This document shows positions 27,567-35,858 of a stretch of DNA of 64,000 bases, in pieces (the first letter of the stretch is position 1; the number at the start of each line of letters is the position of its first letter). This DNA comes from Psychrobacillus sp. FSL H8-0483 (GTDB lineage: Bacteria > Bacillota > Bacilli > Bacillales_A > Planococcaceae). Position numbers and translations under genes: made by a program. Below the pieces are notes generated by a model that saw nothing but the letters and a program-made list of their open reading frames with translations, was not told where the DNA came from and searched no databases. The stretch lies in assembly GCF_038637725.1 (NCBI RefSeq), contig NZ_CP152052.1:3603001-3667000 (forward strand). The letters are read 5' to 3'.

Positions 27567-29501
27567 GTGATCGTTTTACAAGTCAATCAAGTAACGAAAT
27601 CCTTTAATGGGGAAGATATATTAACAAACGTAAAGCTAGAGGTTCAAGACCGTGACCGAGTTGCTCTCGTTGGTCGAAATGGTGCTGGAAAGTCTACTTT
27701 ACTTAAAATAATTGCAGGCGAAATGTCATATGATACTGGCGATATTATTATGCCCAAAAATGTTCGCTTAGGATATTTAGAACAACATGCAGGACTCGAA
27801 TCTAAGCTCTCCATCTGGGAGGAAATGAAGTCCATTTTTAGTCATTTAATTGAATCAGAAAAAGAGCTTCGTTCATTAGAATCACAAATGGCTGATCCTT
27901 CTATATATGAGAATGCAGATGCGTACGCACGTGTAACTGCTGCATATGACGAATTACAGCTCGCTTTTAATGAAGCTGGAGGCTACCGATTTGAATCGGA
28001 CATCCGCTCGATTCTACATGGAATGCAGTTCTTCCCAGAAGATTATGACAAGCCTGTCCAAGCGTTATCCGGTGGCCAAAAAACGAGATTTGCATTAGCG
28101 AAAATGCTACTTAGCAAGCCAGATTTACTCATTCTCGATGAGCCGACTAATCATTTGGACATTCAAACTCTGAGCTTTTTAGAGAACTACTTAAAAAACT
28201 ATAGTGGCGCTATCTTAATCGTTTCACATGACCGCTACTTTTTAGACCAAGTAGTGAATTTTGTGTACGAAGTATCACGTCATAATGTTACAAGATATGT
28301 CGGAAATTATAGTTCCTACTTAGATCAAAAGGCGAAAAACTATGAACTAGACAAAAAGAAATACGAAAAGCAGCAAGAAGAAAAAGCGAAATTGGAAGAC
28401 TTCGTTAGTCGTAATCTAGCTCGTGCCTCCACGACAAAAATGGCTCAATCTCGAAGAAAAGTGATTGAAAAAACAGATTGGATGGATTCACCAGATGGAG
28501 ACGAAAAGTCCGCTTCTTTTGGATTCACAATCGATCGTCCAAGTGGAAATGATGTATTGCGACTAGAAGAAGTTGCAGTCGGCTATCCTAACAAAACCGT
28601 TTCATCGAATATCTCCTTTTCCGTTTACAAACAAGATCGCATTGCATTAGTTGGACCAAATGGCGTTGGGAAATCTACTTTACTTAAAACCCTTATGAAA
28701 CAGCTAGACAATGCTGGTGGTAAGATCCAATACGGAACAAACGTCCAATTTGGCTACTACGACCAAGAGCAAGCCGCTCTATCTGGCAATAAAACTGTCT
28801 TAAAAGAATTATGGGACGAATGGCCACTTATGAATGAAAAAGATGTTCGTACGGTATTAGGTCGTTTCCTATTTACAGGGGACGATGTGCAAAAAACAGT
28901 TTCTACTTTATCTGGTGGAGAAAAAGCTAGGCTTGCACTTGCAAAACTTATGTTGTTAAAAGCAAATACGCTTGTTCTCGATGAGCCTACGAATCATTTA
29001 GACTTAGATAGTAAAGAAGTATTGGAAAATGCATTACTCGATTTCCCTGGCACGATTATATTTGTTTCCCATGACCGGTACTTTATTAATCGAATTGCTA
29101 CAAAAGTAATTGAGTTAGCTTCGGATAACTCTAGTCTTTTCTTAGGCGATTATGATTATTACTTAGAAAAAAAAGAAGAGTTGGAAGAACTTGCACTAGA
29201 AAAGGCAGTTGTTGAAAAAACAGTTGTCACGAAGGCGAACACTTCTACGATCGATAAGGAAGCGAAGAAAAAAGAACGCCAACTTCGACGTCAGCTAGAG
29301 GAGTTAGAAAGTCAGATTCCAACAGTAGATGCAGAAATAGCTTCTATAGAAGAAAAGCTATGTGATCCGGAAATCTTCCAAGATCATGAAGCCGTGCAGC
29401 AATTCCAATACACACTAGACGAATTAAGAGAAAAACAAGATGATTTGTCGAATGAATGGCTTGAACTACAAGAACAACTAGAAAAAATAGAAGCAAACTA
29501 A
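27567..29501 (+). CDS. ABC-F family ribosome-associated ATPase (YdiF type)
   Basis: Two ABC cassettes on one chain, each with Walker A (GRNGAGKSTLLK, GPNGVGKSTLLK), signature (LSGGQKTRFALAKMLL, LSGGEKARLALAKLML) and Walker B (LLILDEPTNHLD, LVLDEPTNHLD), a charged linker, and a C-terminal coiled coil from about residue 560. No membrane domain, so ABC-F. Such proteins act at the ribosomal E site. The likely start is GTG at 27567 after GAGGTG (IVLQVNQVTKSF); the open frame extends 54 codons further but without a site. Position beside rex and tsaD supports YdiF. Confidence 0.9.
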   Translation: MIVLQVNQVTKSFNGEDILTNVKLEVQDRDRVALVGRNGAGKSTLLKIIAGEMSYDTGDIIMPKNVRLGYLEQHAGLESKLSIWEEMKSIFSHLIESEKELRSLESQMADPSIYENADAYARVTAAYDELQLAFNEAGGYRFESDIRSILHGMQFFPEDYDKPVQALSGGQKTRFALAKMLLSKPDLLILDEPTNHLDIQTLSFLENYLKNYSGAILIVSHDRYFLDQVVNFVYEVSRHNVTRYVGNYSSYLDQKAKNYELDKKKYEKQQEEKAKLEDFVSRNLARASTTKMAQSRRKVIEKTDWMDSPDGDEKSASFGFTIDRPSGNDVLRLEEVAVGYPNKTVSSNISFSVYKQDRIALVGPNGVGKSTLLKTLMKQLDNAGGKIQYGTNVQFGYYDQEQAALSGNKTVLKELWDEWPLMNEKDVRTVLGRFLFTGDDVQKTVSTLSGGEKARLALAKLMLLKANTLVLDEPTNHLDLDSKEVLENALLDFPGTIIFVSHDRYFINRIATKVIELASDNSSLFLGDYDYYLEKKEELEELALEKAVVEKTVVTKANTSTIDKEAKKKERQLRRQLEELESQIPTVDAEIASIEEKLCDPEIFQDHEAVQQFQYTLDELREKQDDLSNEWLELQEQLEKIEAN

Positions 29502-29543
29502 AAAGCAGCGTAAACCATGATATTGGTTTACGTTGCTTTTTTT
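29500..29543 (+). terminator. ABC-F gene terminator
   Basis: AAAAAGCAGCGTAAACC and GGTTTACGTTGCTTTTTTT form a strong hairpin with a seven-T tail directly after the stop codon. Confidence 0.9.
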
Positions 29544-29549
29544 GAAAGA

Positions 29550-29682
29550 ATCGATTTTTGCAAATGATCATCCGATTATCTGTGTAAATCATCCGATTTT
29601 TACTCATAATCATCCGATTTCCATGCCGAATGATCCGATTATTTGAGTGAATCATCCGATTTTTGCGGATAACCATCCGATT
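29550..29682. repeat. 21-bp-period array, CATCCGATT phrase
   Basis: TCCGAT starts at 29571, 29592, 29613, 29634, 29655 and 29676, exactly 21 bp apart; a degenerate unit lies at 29550. Between phrases the 12-bp spacers vary freely. The array follows the ABC-F terminator. Because 21 is a multiple of three, both strands show long open frames with seven-residue periodicity; these are not genes. Confidence 0.9.
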
Positions 29683-29767
29683 CCACAGATTTAGTCAAAC
29701 AGGAGCAATAGTTATTTGTCGATTCTTGCTCATATATGTTGGTCAATAGCAAATTTCAATAAATATT

Positions 29768-29938
29768 TTTTCCACATATTTATTCACAGTATAAATACCG
29801 TAATACCAACATATCAACAGGTTTATCCACATTGTCCACAGATTCAAATCTTAGTTTTCCACATAATTGTTTGTAAAGCAGACACAATATATTGAAATTT
29901 CACAAGTTACCAACAGGTTATGCACAAATTGTGCATAA
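29768..29938. promoter_or_regulatory. DnaA-box cluster between the ABC-F gene and tsaD
   Basis: Seven 9-mers fit TTATNCACA with at most one mismatch: TTTTCCACA 29768, TTATTCACA 29780, TTATCCACA 29823, TTGTCCACA 29832, TTTTCCACA 29855, TTATGCACA 29918, and inverted TGTGCATAA 29930. Four are exact. B. subtilis has a DnaA-box cluster in this same ydiF-gcp(tsaD) interval, one of several that titrate DnaA and modulate initiation. Conservation of place and motif makes the same role likely here. Confidence 0.85.
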
Positions 29939-29981
29939 GTACGAATGTTCTCTCTTGACAACTTTAAAAAAACCATTTTAA

Positions 29982-30017
29982 AAAATCCTCTTTTCTTGTC
30001 GAAGAAAAGAGGATTTC
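29982..30017 (-). terminator. Terminator of the tsa operon
   Basis: AAATCCTCTTTTCTT and AAGAAAAGAGGATTT form a 15-bp stem; on the minus strand T-rich sequence follows, just after the tsaD stop. Confidence 0.85.
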
Positions 30018-30019
30018 GT

Positions 30020-31039
30020 TTATTTCCAGCTATTTAATTCCAAACCTGGTCGAGCATTCATCGACATATCGCCTGTTTTACCTGTCGAAAACTTGGAGCT
30101 ACCTGCCGCAGCAATCATCGCTGCATTGTCTGTGCACAATTTTATTGGTGGCACATAAAATGGAATATTTTCTTTTGCAAATGTTTCTTCTAGTGATTGA
30201 CGAAGTCCTTTATTCGCAGCAACACCACCTGCGGCAATGACTTGCTTCACATTAAACTCACGTGCAGCTCTTAATGTTTTAGCTGTTAATACTTCAATCA
30301 CGCTTTCCTGGAAGCCTGCTGCTAAATGGTTGGGATTGATTGCTTCCCCTCGCTGCTCCGCATTATGCTGATAATTAATAACCGCTGATTTTAAGCCACT
30401 AAAGCTGAAATCATACGAACCTTCTTCGAGCCAAGCTCTTGGAAATGGCACAGCTCCATCACTTTCGTTTGCTAACCGGTCGATATGTGGACCACCTGGA
30501 TACGGCAAATTCAACACTCGCGCTACTTTATCGTATGCTTCACCTGCTGCGTCATCTCGCGTTTCTCCGATTAATTCAAATTGCCCGTCCTCTTTCATTA
30601 AGACTAGTTCCGTATGTCCTCCTGAAACTACTAACGCAAGAAGTGGAAATTCCATCGACTGCACTAGTGCATTGGCGTAAATATGCCCGGCAATATGATG
30701 GACACCAACAAGTGGAAGCCCGTGTGCAAACGTAAATGCTTTTGCGGCATTTATTCCGATTAAAAGTGCACCTACAAGTCCTGGTCCTTCTGTTACTGCT
30801 ACTGCATCCAGATCCTGTGGCGTCATATTCGCTTGCTTCAACGCCTCTTCGATCACTATCGTAATTTGCTCCACATGATGTCTTGAAGCAATTTCTGGTA
30901 CAACTCCACCGAAACGTTTATGACTTTCGATTTGAGAAGCGACCACATTGGAAATGATTTCGCGGCCATTTTTCACGATGGAAGCTGCCGTTTCATCACA
31001 GCTCGTTTCTATTCCTAATATATATTGATCTTTTGTCAT
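30020..31039 (-). CDS. tsaD: tRNA t6A synthesis protein TsaD
   Basis: TsaD transfers the threonylcarbamoyl group to A37 of ANN-decoding tRNAs together with TsaB and TsaE. The 339-residue ASKHA-fold protein begins [15 protein letters not shown] and contains the metal-binding [11 protein letters not shown] (about residues 108-118) and VSGGHTEL. It overlaps rimI by 4 nt and ends the tsaE-tsaB-rimI-tsaD unit, the arrangement of B. subtilis ydiBCDE. Confidence 0.97.
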   Translation of the reverse strand: MTKDQYILGIETSCDETAASIVKNGREIISNVVASQIESHKRFGGVVPEIASRHHVEQITIVIEEALKQANMTPQDLDAVAVTEGPGLVGALLIGINAAKAFTFAHGLPLVGVHHIAGHIYANALVQSMEFPLLALVVSGGHTELVLMKEDGQFELIGETRDDAAGEAYDKVARVLNLPYPGGPHIDRLANESDGAVPFPRAWLEEGSYDFSFSGLKSAVINYQHNAEQRGEAINPNHLAAGFQESVIEVLTAKTLRAAREFNVKQVIAAGGVAANKGLRQSLEETFAKENIPFYVPPIKLCTDNAAMIAAAGSSKFSTGKTGDMSMNARPGLELNSWK

Positions 31040-31494
31040 TTAAATTCCACCCACATCACAAGAGCATCCTCCTGCGTATCTGTATAATAGTTTTTTCGTA
31101 TGCCGCCGTCTTGGAAGCCTAATTTATAATACAAGTTTTTCGCTATGTCATTCGTCACACGTACTTCCAACGTCATGAGCACCACTTTGTGCTCAAGCAC
31201 GATGCGAATTGCCTCACGCATCAAGCCTTCACCGATTTTGTGTCCTCGCATACGCTCTGCAACCGCTACATTTGTTATATGACTTTCATCCATTACAAGC
31301 CACATACCGCAGTAGCCAACGATTTCCTTTTCCTCTGTTTCCGCCACAATATAGTAGGCGTACAGATTAGTCGTCATTTCATGTTCAAATGCTTCTTTCG
31401 TCCAAGGAACCGTGAACGCTTCTTCTTCTATTAATAAGACTTGATCGATATCTTCCAGCGTCATTTTGCGATACGTAATTGTTTTAGTTTTCAT
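31036..31494 (-). CDS. rimI: Ribosomal-protein N-acetyltransferase RimI
   Basis: A 152-residue GNAT acetyltransferase: [20 protein letters not shown], then the acetyl-CoA pyrophosphate loop [19 protein letters not shown] and NLYYKLGF. RimI acetylates the N terminus of ribosomal protein bS18 in E. coli. Overlaps with tsaB (11 nt) and tsaD (4 nt) indicate co-translation. Confidence 0.92.
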   Translation of the reverse strand: MKTKTITYRKMTLEDIDQVLLIEEEAFTVPWTKEAFEHEMTTNLYAYYIVAETEEKEIVGYCGMWLVMDESHITNVAVAERMRGHKIGEGLMREAIRIVLEHKVVLMTLEVRVTNDIAKNLYYKLGFQDGGIRKNYYTDTQEDALVMWVEFK

Positions 31495-32170
31495 TTTTCT
31501 TCTGCTCTTTCAACCAGTTCGCTTCTGCTTCCGTCACGCGTAAATACTCTGGCACGATTGCATGTACGTCTGTTGGTTCAGTCTTTTTCGCTAGATCAAT
31601 TAACACAGCAGCACTTGGCAAAGAGAATCCTGCATCTGTTCGCTGCACTTTATCCCCAAGTACTTCTTTTATCTGCTCCCAATGTATCTCAACATCCGTT
31701 CCGACGAATAAAACCGGTTGCCCCATTCCATCCACTGTTTCCAGTAGCTCCACAAGCGACATATGCGCTTCCTTCACCACTTCCCCGTTCGTGTAAATTC
31801 CTGCAAACACATTTCCTCGGCGTGCATCCATAATGGCACAAACAATACCAGAGAAGTAGGGTGCGTTACCTGCTAAAACTTGCAGACTTGATACAGAAAC
31901 AATTGGGATATTTAGTGTCCACGCAAGTGTCTTCCCAATCGTCACGCCAATTCGCACACCTGTGTAAGAACCAGGCCCGTTTGCAACTGCAATTGCATCC
32001 AGCTCATTCGGCTTAATATCCGCTTTTTTTAGTAGCTCTTCAATCGCAGGCATTGTCCCGATCGAATGCGTAATTTTAAGGGATGACTTGTACTCTGCAA
32101 GCACTTGTCCATCCCTCACAATAGCTATTGCAAGCGGTGTATTTGATGTATCTATTCCTAACCAAATCAT
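31484..32170 (-). CDS. tsaB: tRNA t6A synthesis protein TsaB
   Basis: TsaB is the scaffold dimerising with TsaD. The product opens MIWLGIDTSNTPLAIAIV and contains ANGPGSYTGVRIGVTIGKTL, the conserved ASKHA segment. ATG at 32170 has GAGGAG at 8 nt and overlaps the tsaE stop as ATGA; an ATG six codons upstream (32188) has no site. About 228 residues, the usual size. Confidence 0.95.
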   Translation of the reverse strand: MIWLGIDTSNTPLAIAIVRDGQVLAEYKSSLKITHSIGTMPAIEELLKKADIKPNELDAIAVANGPGSYTGVRIGVTIGKTLAWTLNIPIVSVSSLQVLAGNAPYFSGIVCAIMDARRGNVFAGIYTNGEVVKEAHMSLVELLETVDGMGQPVLFVGTDVEIHWEQIKEVLGDKVQRTDAGFSLPSAAVLIDLAKKTEPTDVHAIVPEYLRVTEAEANWLKEQKKNEN

Positions 32171-32616
32171 GTAAAAAGCTCCTCGCATAATTGTTCATAT
32201 CGTTCCCCAAAAGGCTCAAACGTAAACTTGCGCTTATCGTCTTCCAAGCGATGAATCTGAATCGCCAATCGCTCAGGTGGCAAATCGTCTTGTATTAAAT
32301 GGGCCCACTCGATAATACTAACCGCGTCCCCGTAAAACAACTCGTCCCAACCTAAATCTTCCTCACTATTTGCTAGACGATATACATCTAAATGATTGAG
32401 AGATAATCTTCCTTCATATTGCTTTAATATCGTAAAGGTAGGGCTATTCACATTTCGTGTAATGCCAAGGCCCTTTGCCACACTTTTCGTAAAAGTTGTT
32501 TTGCCCGCTCCTAAGTCTCCCTCTAAAGTGAGCACATCTGAAGGCTGTAATTGATCTGCTAACTGTCGAGCAAGTAGTTCTGTTTCTTGCTCCGAATTAA
32601 TGATTCGTTCATACAT
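32167..32616 (-). CDS. tsaE: tRNA t6A synthesis ATPase TsaE
   Basis: TsaE is the P-loop ATPase of the t6A complex. The 149-residue product shows Walker A GDLGAGKTTF (about residues 35-44), SPTFTI and the HLDVYRL motif typical of TsaE. It is the first gene of the operon; the AAAGGAT site is rather far (about 11 nt) from the ATG. Confidence 0.95.
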   Translation of the reverse strand: MYERIINSEQETELLARQLADQLQPSDVLTLEGDLGAGKTTFTKSVAKGLGITRNVNSPTFTILKQYEGRLSLNHLDVYRLANSEEDLGWDELFYGDAVSIIEWAHLIQDDLPPERLAIQIHRLEDDKRKFTFEPFGERYEQLCEELFT

Positions 32617-32712
32617 CGTCGGTCGCTATCCTTTCAAGTACAATTCTATTTGCTTCTATTATAAAGAAATACACGACGGAATGTAAGTATGCAGTACTTA
32701 AGGAGAATTTTC

Positions 32713-32775
32713 ATGCGTTTAAAAAGAATAAATGTGGCCCATTTCCCTAGTAGTATTGAAAGCTGTATTAATTAA
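32713..32775 (+). CDS. Possible 20-residue small protein
   Basis: ATG CGT TTA AAA ... TAA encodes MRLKRINVAHFPSSIESCIN, preceded by TTAAGGAG at an ideal 8-nt distance. There is no homology to invoke, and nothing else in 32617-32942 except a degenerate GC-rich repeat trace (GCGCAGGAGTCCGCTGATT, 32787-32805). The strong ribosome site is the only support. Confidence 0.25.
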   Translation: MRLKRINVAHFPSSIESCIN

Positions 32776-32900
32776 AATGGCTCTGCGCAGGAGTCCGCTG
32801 ATTTTCGGCAAAAAAAAACAGCCTAATTTACAGAGCTATTAAAATAGTAGTTTTTCAACTAAACTCTTCCTTTATCCAACTATCCACAGCTAAAAGGCAA

Positions 32901-32937
32901 AAAAGATCACCTCGCCTCAAATTAGCGAAATGATCTT
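32901..32937 (-). terminator. Terminator of the YugN-like gene
   Basis: Minus-strand AAGATCA and TGATCTT arms with inner TTTCGC/GCGAGG pairing, followed by TTTT. Confidence 0.7.
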
Positions 32938-32942
32938 ATTCA

Positions 32943-33383
32943 TTACTGCACTAAACGAAGAACCTTTTTTACCGCTTCCTCTCCAGCGTGCTCCCATCTA
33001 TTTTTATTTTCGATATGTCCGTCTTTATCAATTGGTTTTTGAAATTGATTAAATCCAGTAGAACTCATTAATGAGTTTTCATCATTATCCAAACCAATAT
33101 TTATAACATGCTTGATGACATAAGGAGTTTGGAATTTAATATGTGCCTCAGACTGATCCAGTTCACCCTCCATCACAACGAAGGGAATTCGTAAATAGAT
33201 GGTCTCTCCTTCTTCACGCCATAAGATAGAATCAAAGCTCCCTTTATGATATTCCCAATTACTACCTATTGAATAACCAAGACTAGCAATACGATCTTGC
33301 ATATCACCAAAATAAGCCATTTTACCTTCTAATTCTGTTTGCAATTGTAACAAAGATACCCACTCCTTTTGATCTTGCTCCAT
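32943..33383 (-). CDS. YugN-like family protein
   Basis: The 146-residue protein matches the YugN-like family: LGYSIGSNWEYHKGSFDSIL, YLRIPFVVMEGELDQSEAHI, and GLDND. These are small Bacillus cytoplasmic proteins of unknown role. ATG is preceded by AAGTATAAGATGGAGC; the site is moderate. It has its own terminator and stands as a single gene. Confidence 0.8.
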   Translation of the reverse strand: MEQDQKEWVSLLQLQTELEGKMAYFGDMQDRIASLGYSIGSNWEYHKGSFDSILWREEGETIYLRIPFVVMEGELDQSEAHIKFQTPYVIKHVINIGLDNDENSLMSSTGFNQFQKPIDKDGHIENKNRWEHAGEEAVKKVLRLVQ

Positions 33384-33440
33384 CTTATACTTTCCAAAAT
33401 TCGACGAGAAAATACAAACGAAGCACCCAAGAGGGGCAAA

Positions 33441-34061
33441 TTAATCCGTGAAAAACACGCGTAGTAATCTTTGTAAGAATCCCTTATTTTTAGAAATAGT
33501 ATTCATTTCTTCTATTTTATAAACAATTAAGCTCGTTAAAATGGCATATCCTGTTTCCCCAAAGTGTAGTCCATCATCTTTTTCTCCTTTTAAAAAGGTA
33601 GTATAATCTGGTTTGGAATAAATTTCAGAGAAAAAATCAATCAAGTGACTACCCGTTTCTCTCGCTACTTCTTCTACTGCTTGTGCGTATTTCTTTATCC
33701 GTTCATTCGATCTGTTCGGTTGAAGTGCCTCATCTACAGGAGCAGGGGTAATAAGAATTGTTTTTGCTGGACCAATTCGCTTCGTAAACTCATAGAGATT
33801 TTGTTTAAACGTCTCAAGATCTACCAATCTATGCGAAGCAGAATCGTTCGCTCCAAATAATATAGTCACGATATCCGGGTTTCTATTAAGTACGTCTGTT
33901 GTAAAACGTTCCTTTGCCTGTTCGGTTGTATTCCCTGAAATACCAGCGTTTATAAATTGATAGCCTTTCATTTCAGCGGAAAGCTTACTTGTCAAAATGG
34001 GAGAAGGATAGCCTTCTTTTCGCGCGGTGATACTGTCACCGAAGCATACTACTTTCATCAT
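33441..34061 (-). CDS. SGNH/GDSL-family hydrolase
   Basis: A 206-residue esterase-like enzyme with block I CFGDSITA (nucleophile Ser), block II GISGNT, block III FGANDS and block V DGLHFGETGY (Asp-His). No signal peptide, so cytoplasmic. Substrates in this family are acyl esters of sugars, lipids or CoA; none can be chosen here. It is divergent from an acyltransferase, which might act on the opposite reaction. Confidence 0.87.
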   Translation of the reverse strand: MMKVVCFGDSITARKEGYPSPILTSKLSAEMKGYQFINAGISGNTTEQAKERFTTDVLNRNPDIVTILFGANDSASHRLVDLETFKQNLYEFTKRIGPAKTILITPAPVDEALQPNRSNERIKKYAQAVEEVARETGSHLIDFFSEIYSKPDYTTFLKGEKDDGLHFGETGYAILTSLIVYKIEEMNTISKNKGFLQRLLRVFFTD

Positions 34062-34172
34062 TTCATTTGCTCCTATCCTATATGGAAATAATTTATACTA
34101 CCATATAGTTTATATTCACGTAATAATGGATAAACAAACATATAGCATTATGCACAATTTGGAGGGAATATT

Positions 34173-35219
34173 ATGGCTCAAAAAAGATTAGCATGGGTGG
34201 ATGTGACTAAGGGATTTTTAATGATCTTAGTTGTCATCGGTCATTATCCAGGTGAGTTGGATTTCCCACTGATAAAATATATTTACTGGTTTCATATGCC
34301 AGCTTTTTTCTTACTAAGCGGCATATTTTTTAAAGAAATGAAGGATAATGAAAGTGCAAATCCCACGATCAAAAAAAGATTTATGCAATTAATGGTACCA
34401 TATGTATTTTTCCTTTTTGTCATCACAACCATACGTTATAGTATGGAGCTCGCAACAGGAAACTTCGACTTTTCTTGGTACCTACAGGACTTTTGGAAGC
34501 TCGTAATCGCTGGTCGCTTTGCGCGAGGCGCATATGGAGTCTTCTGGTTTGTAACAACGTTATTTTTTACTTATCTACTATTCTTGTGGATGACAAAGTA
34601 TTTAAGTAGATTTAAACAAATTGCACTATTGGTGATTTTCTATTTAGTAGCTCATCTAGAAAGCATCTTCGCAATGCACGTCATAAGCGGCGCACCAGAC
34701 AAAGCTGCGCAAACAATTCCAATGCTTTGGAATTTAGATGTTGTATTAATGGCCATCGTTTACTTTGCCCTTGGCTATTACGCGAAATCGATTTGGATGC
34801 ACATAACGACAACTTGGCTACTTGGCTCGATCTTCGTTGTCCTTAGTGCGATTACTGCGGACAAAGTAGGAATATTGGATTATCATCTAAGTATGAAATT
34901 TTTACGTTACGATCACCTTGTACTCGACTTAATTATTCCCCTTGCCTTTATCATTGCCATTCTTGGTATTTTCCAAAGGCTAACGAAACTGCTGCCACTC
35001 GAGTGGTTAGCGCAAATCGAAAAACATTCGATTTCAATCATGTACTTGCATATTTTTACGGATATTATACTGAACGACTATTTCCATTACGGCATAATTG
35101 GATTTACAACATTAGGCGTAAGTATCCCAATTATAGCTTCCATCATCATTCAAAAACTAATACCGTACGGCAAATTCTTCCTCGGTGATGTCCGCGCGAA
35201 AAAACCAATACGGATCTAA
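34173..35219 (+). CDS. Membrane acyltransferase (acyltransferase 3 family)
   Basis: The 348-residue protein has about ten membrane helices and the family N terminus WVDVTKGFLMILVVIGHY followed by YWFHMPAFFLLSGIFF. Members O-acetylate cell-surface sugars. It is preceded by TTGGAGGG and followed by a strong terminator. Divergent from the SGNH hydrolase gene. Confidence 0.88.
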   Translation: MAQKRLAWVDVTKGFLMILVVIGHYPGELDFPLIKYIYWFHMPAFFLLSGIFFKEMKDNESANPTIKKRFMQLMVPYVFFLFVITTIRYSMELATGNFDFSWYLQDFWKLVIAGRFARGAYGVFWFVTTLFFTYLLFLWMTKYLSRFKQIALLVIFYLVAHLESIFAMHVISGAPDKAAQTIPMLWNLDVVLMAIVYFALGYYAKSIWMHITTTWLLGSIFVVLSAITADKVGILDYHLSMKFLRYDHLVLDLIIPLAFIIAILGIFQRLTKLLPLEWLAQIEKHSISIMYLHIFTDIILNDYFHYGIIGFTTLGVSIPIIASIIIQKLIPYGKFFLGDVRAKKPIRI

Positions 35220-35244
35220 GATGGACAGGCTAATAAAATTATAG

Positions 35245-35292
35245 AAAAACCGCCCCTTGTGAGATATCCACTACACCAAGGGGCGGTTTTTT
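35245..35292 (+). terminator. Acyltransferase terminator
   Basis: AAAAACCGCCCCTTG and CAAGGGGCGGTTTTTT form a long stem with a six-T tail. Confidence 0.9.
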
Positions 35293-35309
35293 ACAATTAT
35301 TGGCTCTCT

Positions 35310-35378
35310 GAGACCAATTGTCGACTAACCGAGACTAAATTAACTCTATCCGAGACCATTCTCTGCAAAACCAAGACC
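35310..35378. repeat. 21-bp-period array, GAGACCAA phrase, first copy
   Basis: GAGACC-type hexamers at 35310, 35331, 35352 and 35373 are exactly 21 bp apart. The same phrase and period recur at 40181-40403. It lies just after the acyltransferase terminator. Confidence 0.85.
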
Positions 35379-35480
35379 AATTCAAAAATTTCTTTGAAGA
35401 AGACAATATTCTCTCAAAGGTATGAAATTTTCTAATGAGTAGCATATTAATAAAAGAAAAAGAACACTTGTTCTCATTTG

Positions 35481-35489
35481 TGTTATAAT
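35481..35489 (+). promoter_or_regulatory. Extended -10 promoter of the toxin locus
   Basis: TGTTATAAT is a TGN-TATAAT extended -10 box. Transcription would begin around 35496, about 40 nt before the toxin start codon. No good -35 is seen. Confidence 0.55.
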
Positions 35490-35534
35490 AAAATGGCAGC
35501 AGGGTGGGCGGTGGTTACTTTCTTTAAGGCGGTG

Positions 35535-35648
35535 ATGCCATTGACAATATACGAGACGATCAATTTGTTAATTCAGCTCAGCGCTGTCCTATTAGCAGCT
35601 TTTTCAATCGTTGTGACATTGATCATTTTCTTTATAAAAAAGAAATAA
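35535..35648 (+). CDS. Type I toxin, holin-like membrane peptide
   Basis: The 37-residue peptide starts MPLTIYETINLLIQLSAV, continues as one hydrophobic helix and ends IKKKK-like basic. This is the Hol_Tox/TxpA-like layout of Bacillus type I toxins that damage the membrane. ATG at 35535 follows AAGGCGG. The upstream mRNA (GCAGGGTGGGCGGTGGTTAC) is also of the form seen before these toxins. An in-frame ATG at 35493 would be leaderless and is unlikely. An antisense antitoxin RNA is expected from the downstream side. Confidence 0.75.
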   Translation: MPLTIYETINLLIQLSAVLLAAFSIVVTLIIFFIKKK

Positions 35649-35681
35649 CCGTCCCCTGAGCAAAAGGTCTGACGGTTATTT
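35643..35681. ncRNA. Hairpin of the toxin mRNA 3' region, probable antitoxin overlap
   Basis: AAATAACCGTC and GACGGTTATTT form a stem overlapping the toxin stop codon. Together with the following CGGGCCAACCGC and GCGGTCTG segments it gives a structured 3' region. In Bacillus type I systems this is where the convergent antisense RNA overlaps the mRNA. No antitoxin promoter could be confirmed. Confidence 0.4.
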
Positions 35682-35723
35682 CCAACTTCGGGCCAACCGC
35701 TCTTTCTGCGGTCTGCAAATTGT

Positions 35724-35754
35724 AAGACTGGATATTGTCGTATCCAGTCTTTTT
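35724..35754 (+). terminator. Toxin mRNA terminator
   Basis: AAGACTGGATA and TATCCAGTCTT around a short TTGTCG loop, followed by TTTTT. Confidence 0.85.
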
Positions 35755-35858
35755 CATTGTATGTTTCTCATCTAATTATATACAGACTAGAAATTGTATT
35801 CAACTCATTCCTGGATTAGAGTTAACAATAGAAAAGGGAAGACCAATTTTACATAAAA

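Noticed and set aside
29344-29676. 110-codon minus-strand ORF with seven-residue NRMI-type repeats
   Set aside because: It is the translation of the 21-bp intergenic array plus antisense of the ABC-F gene; the periodicity is explained by DNA spacing and there is no ribosome site.
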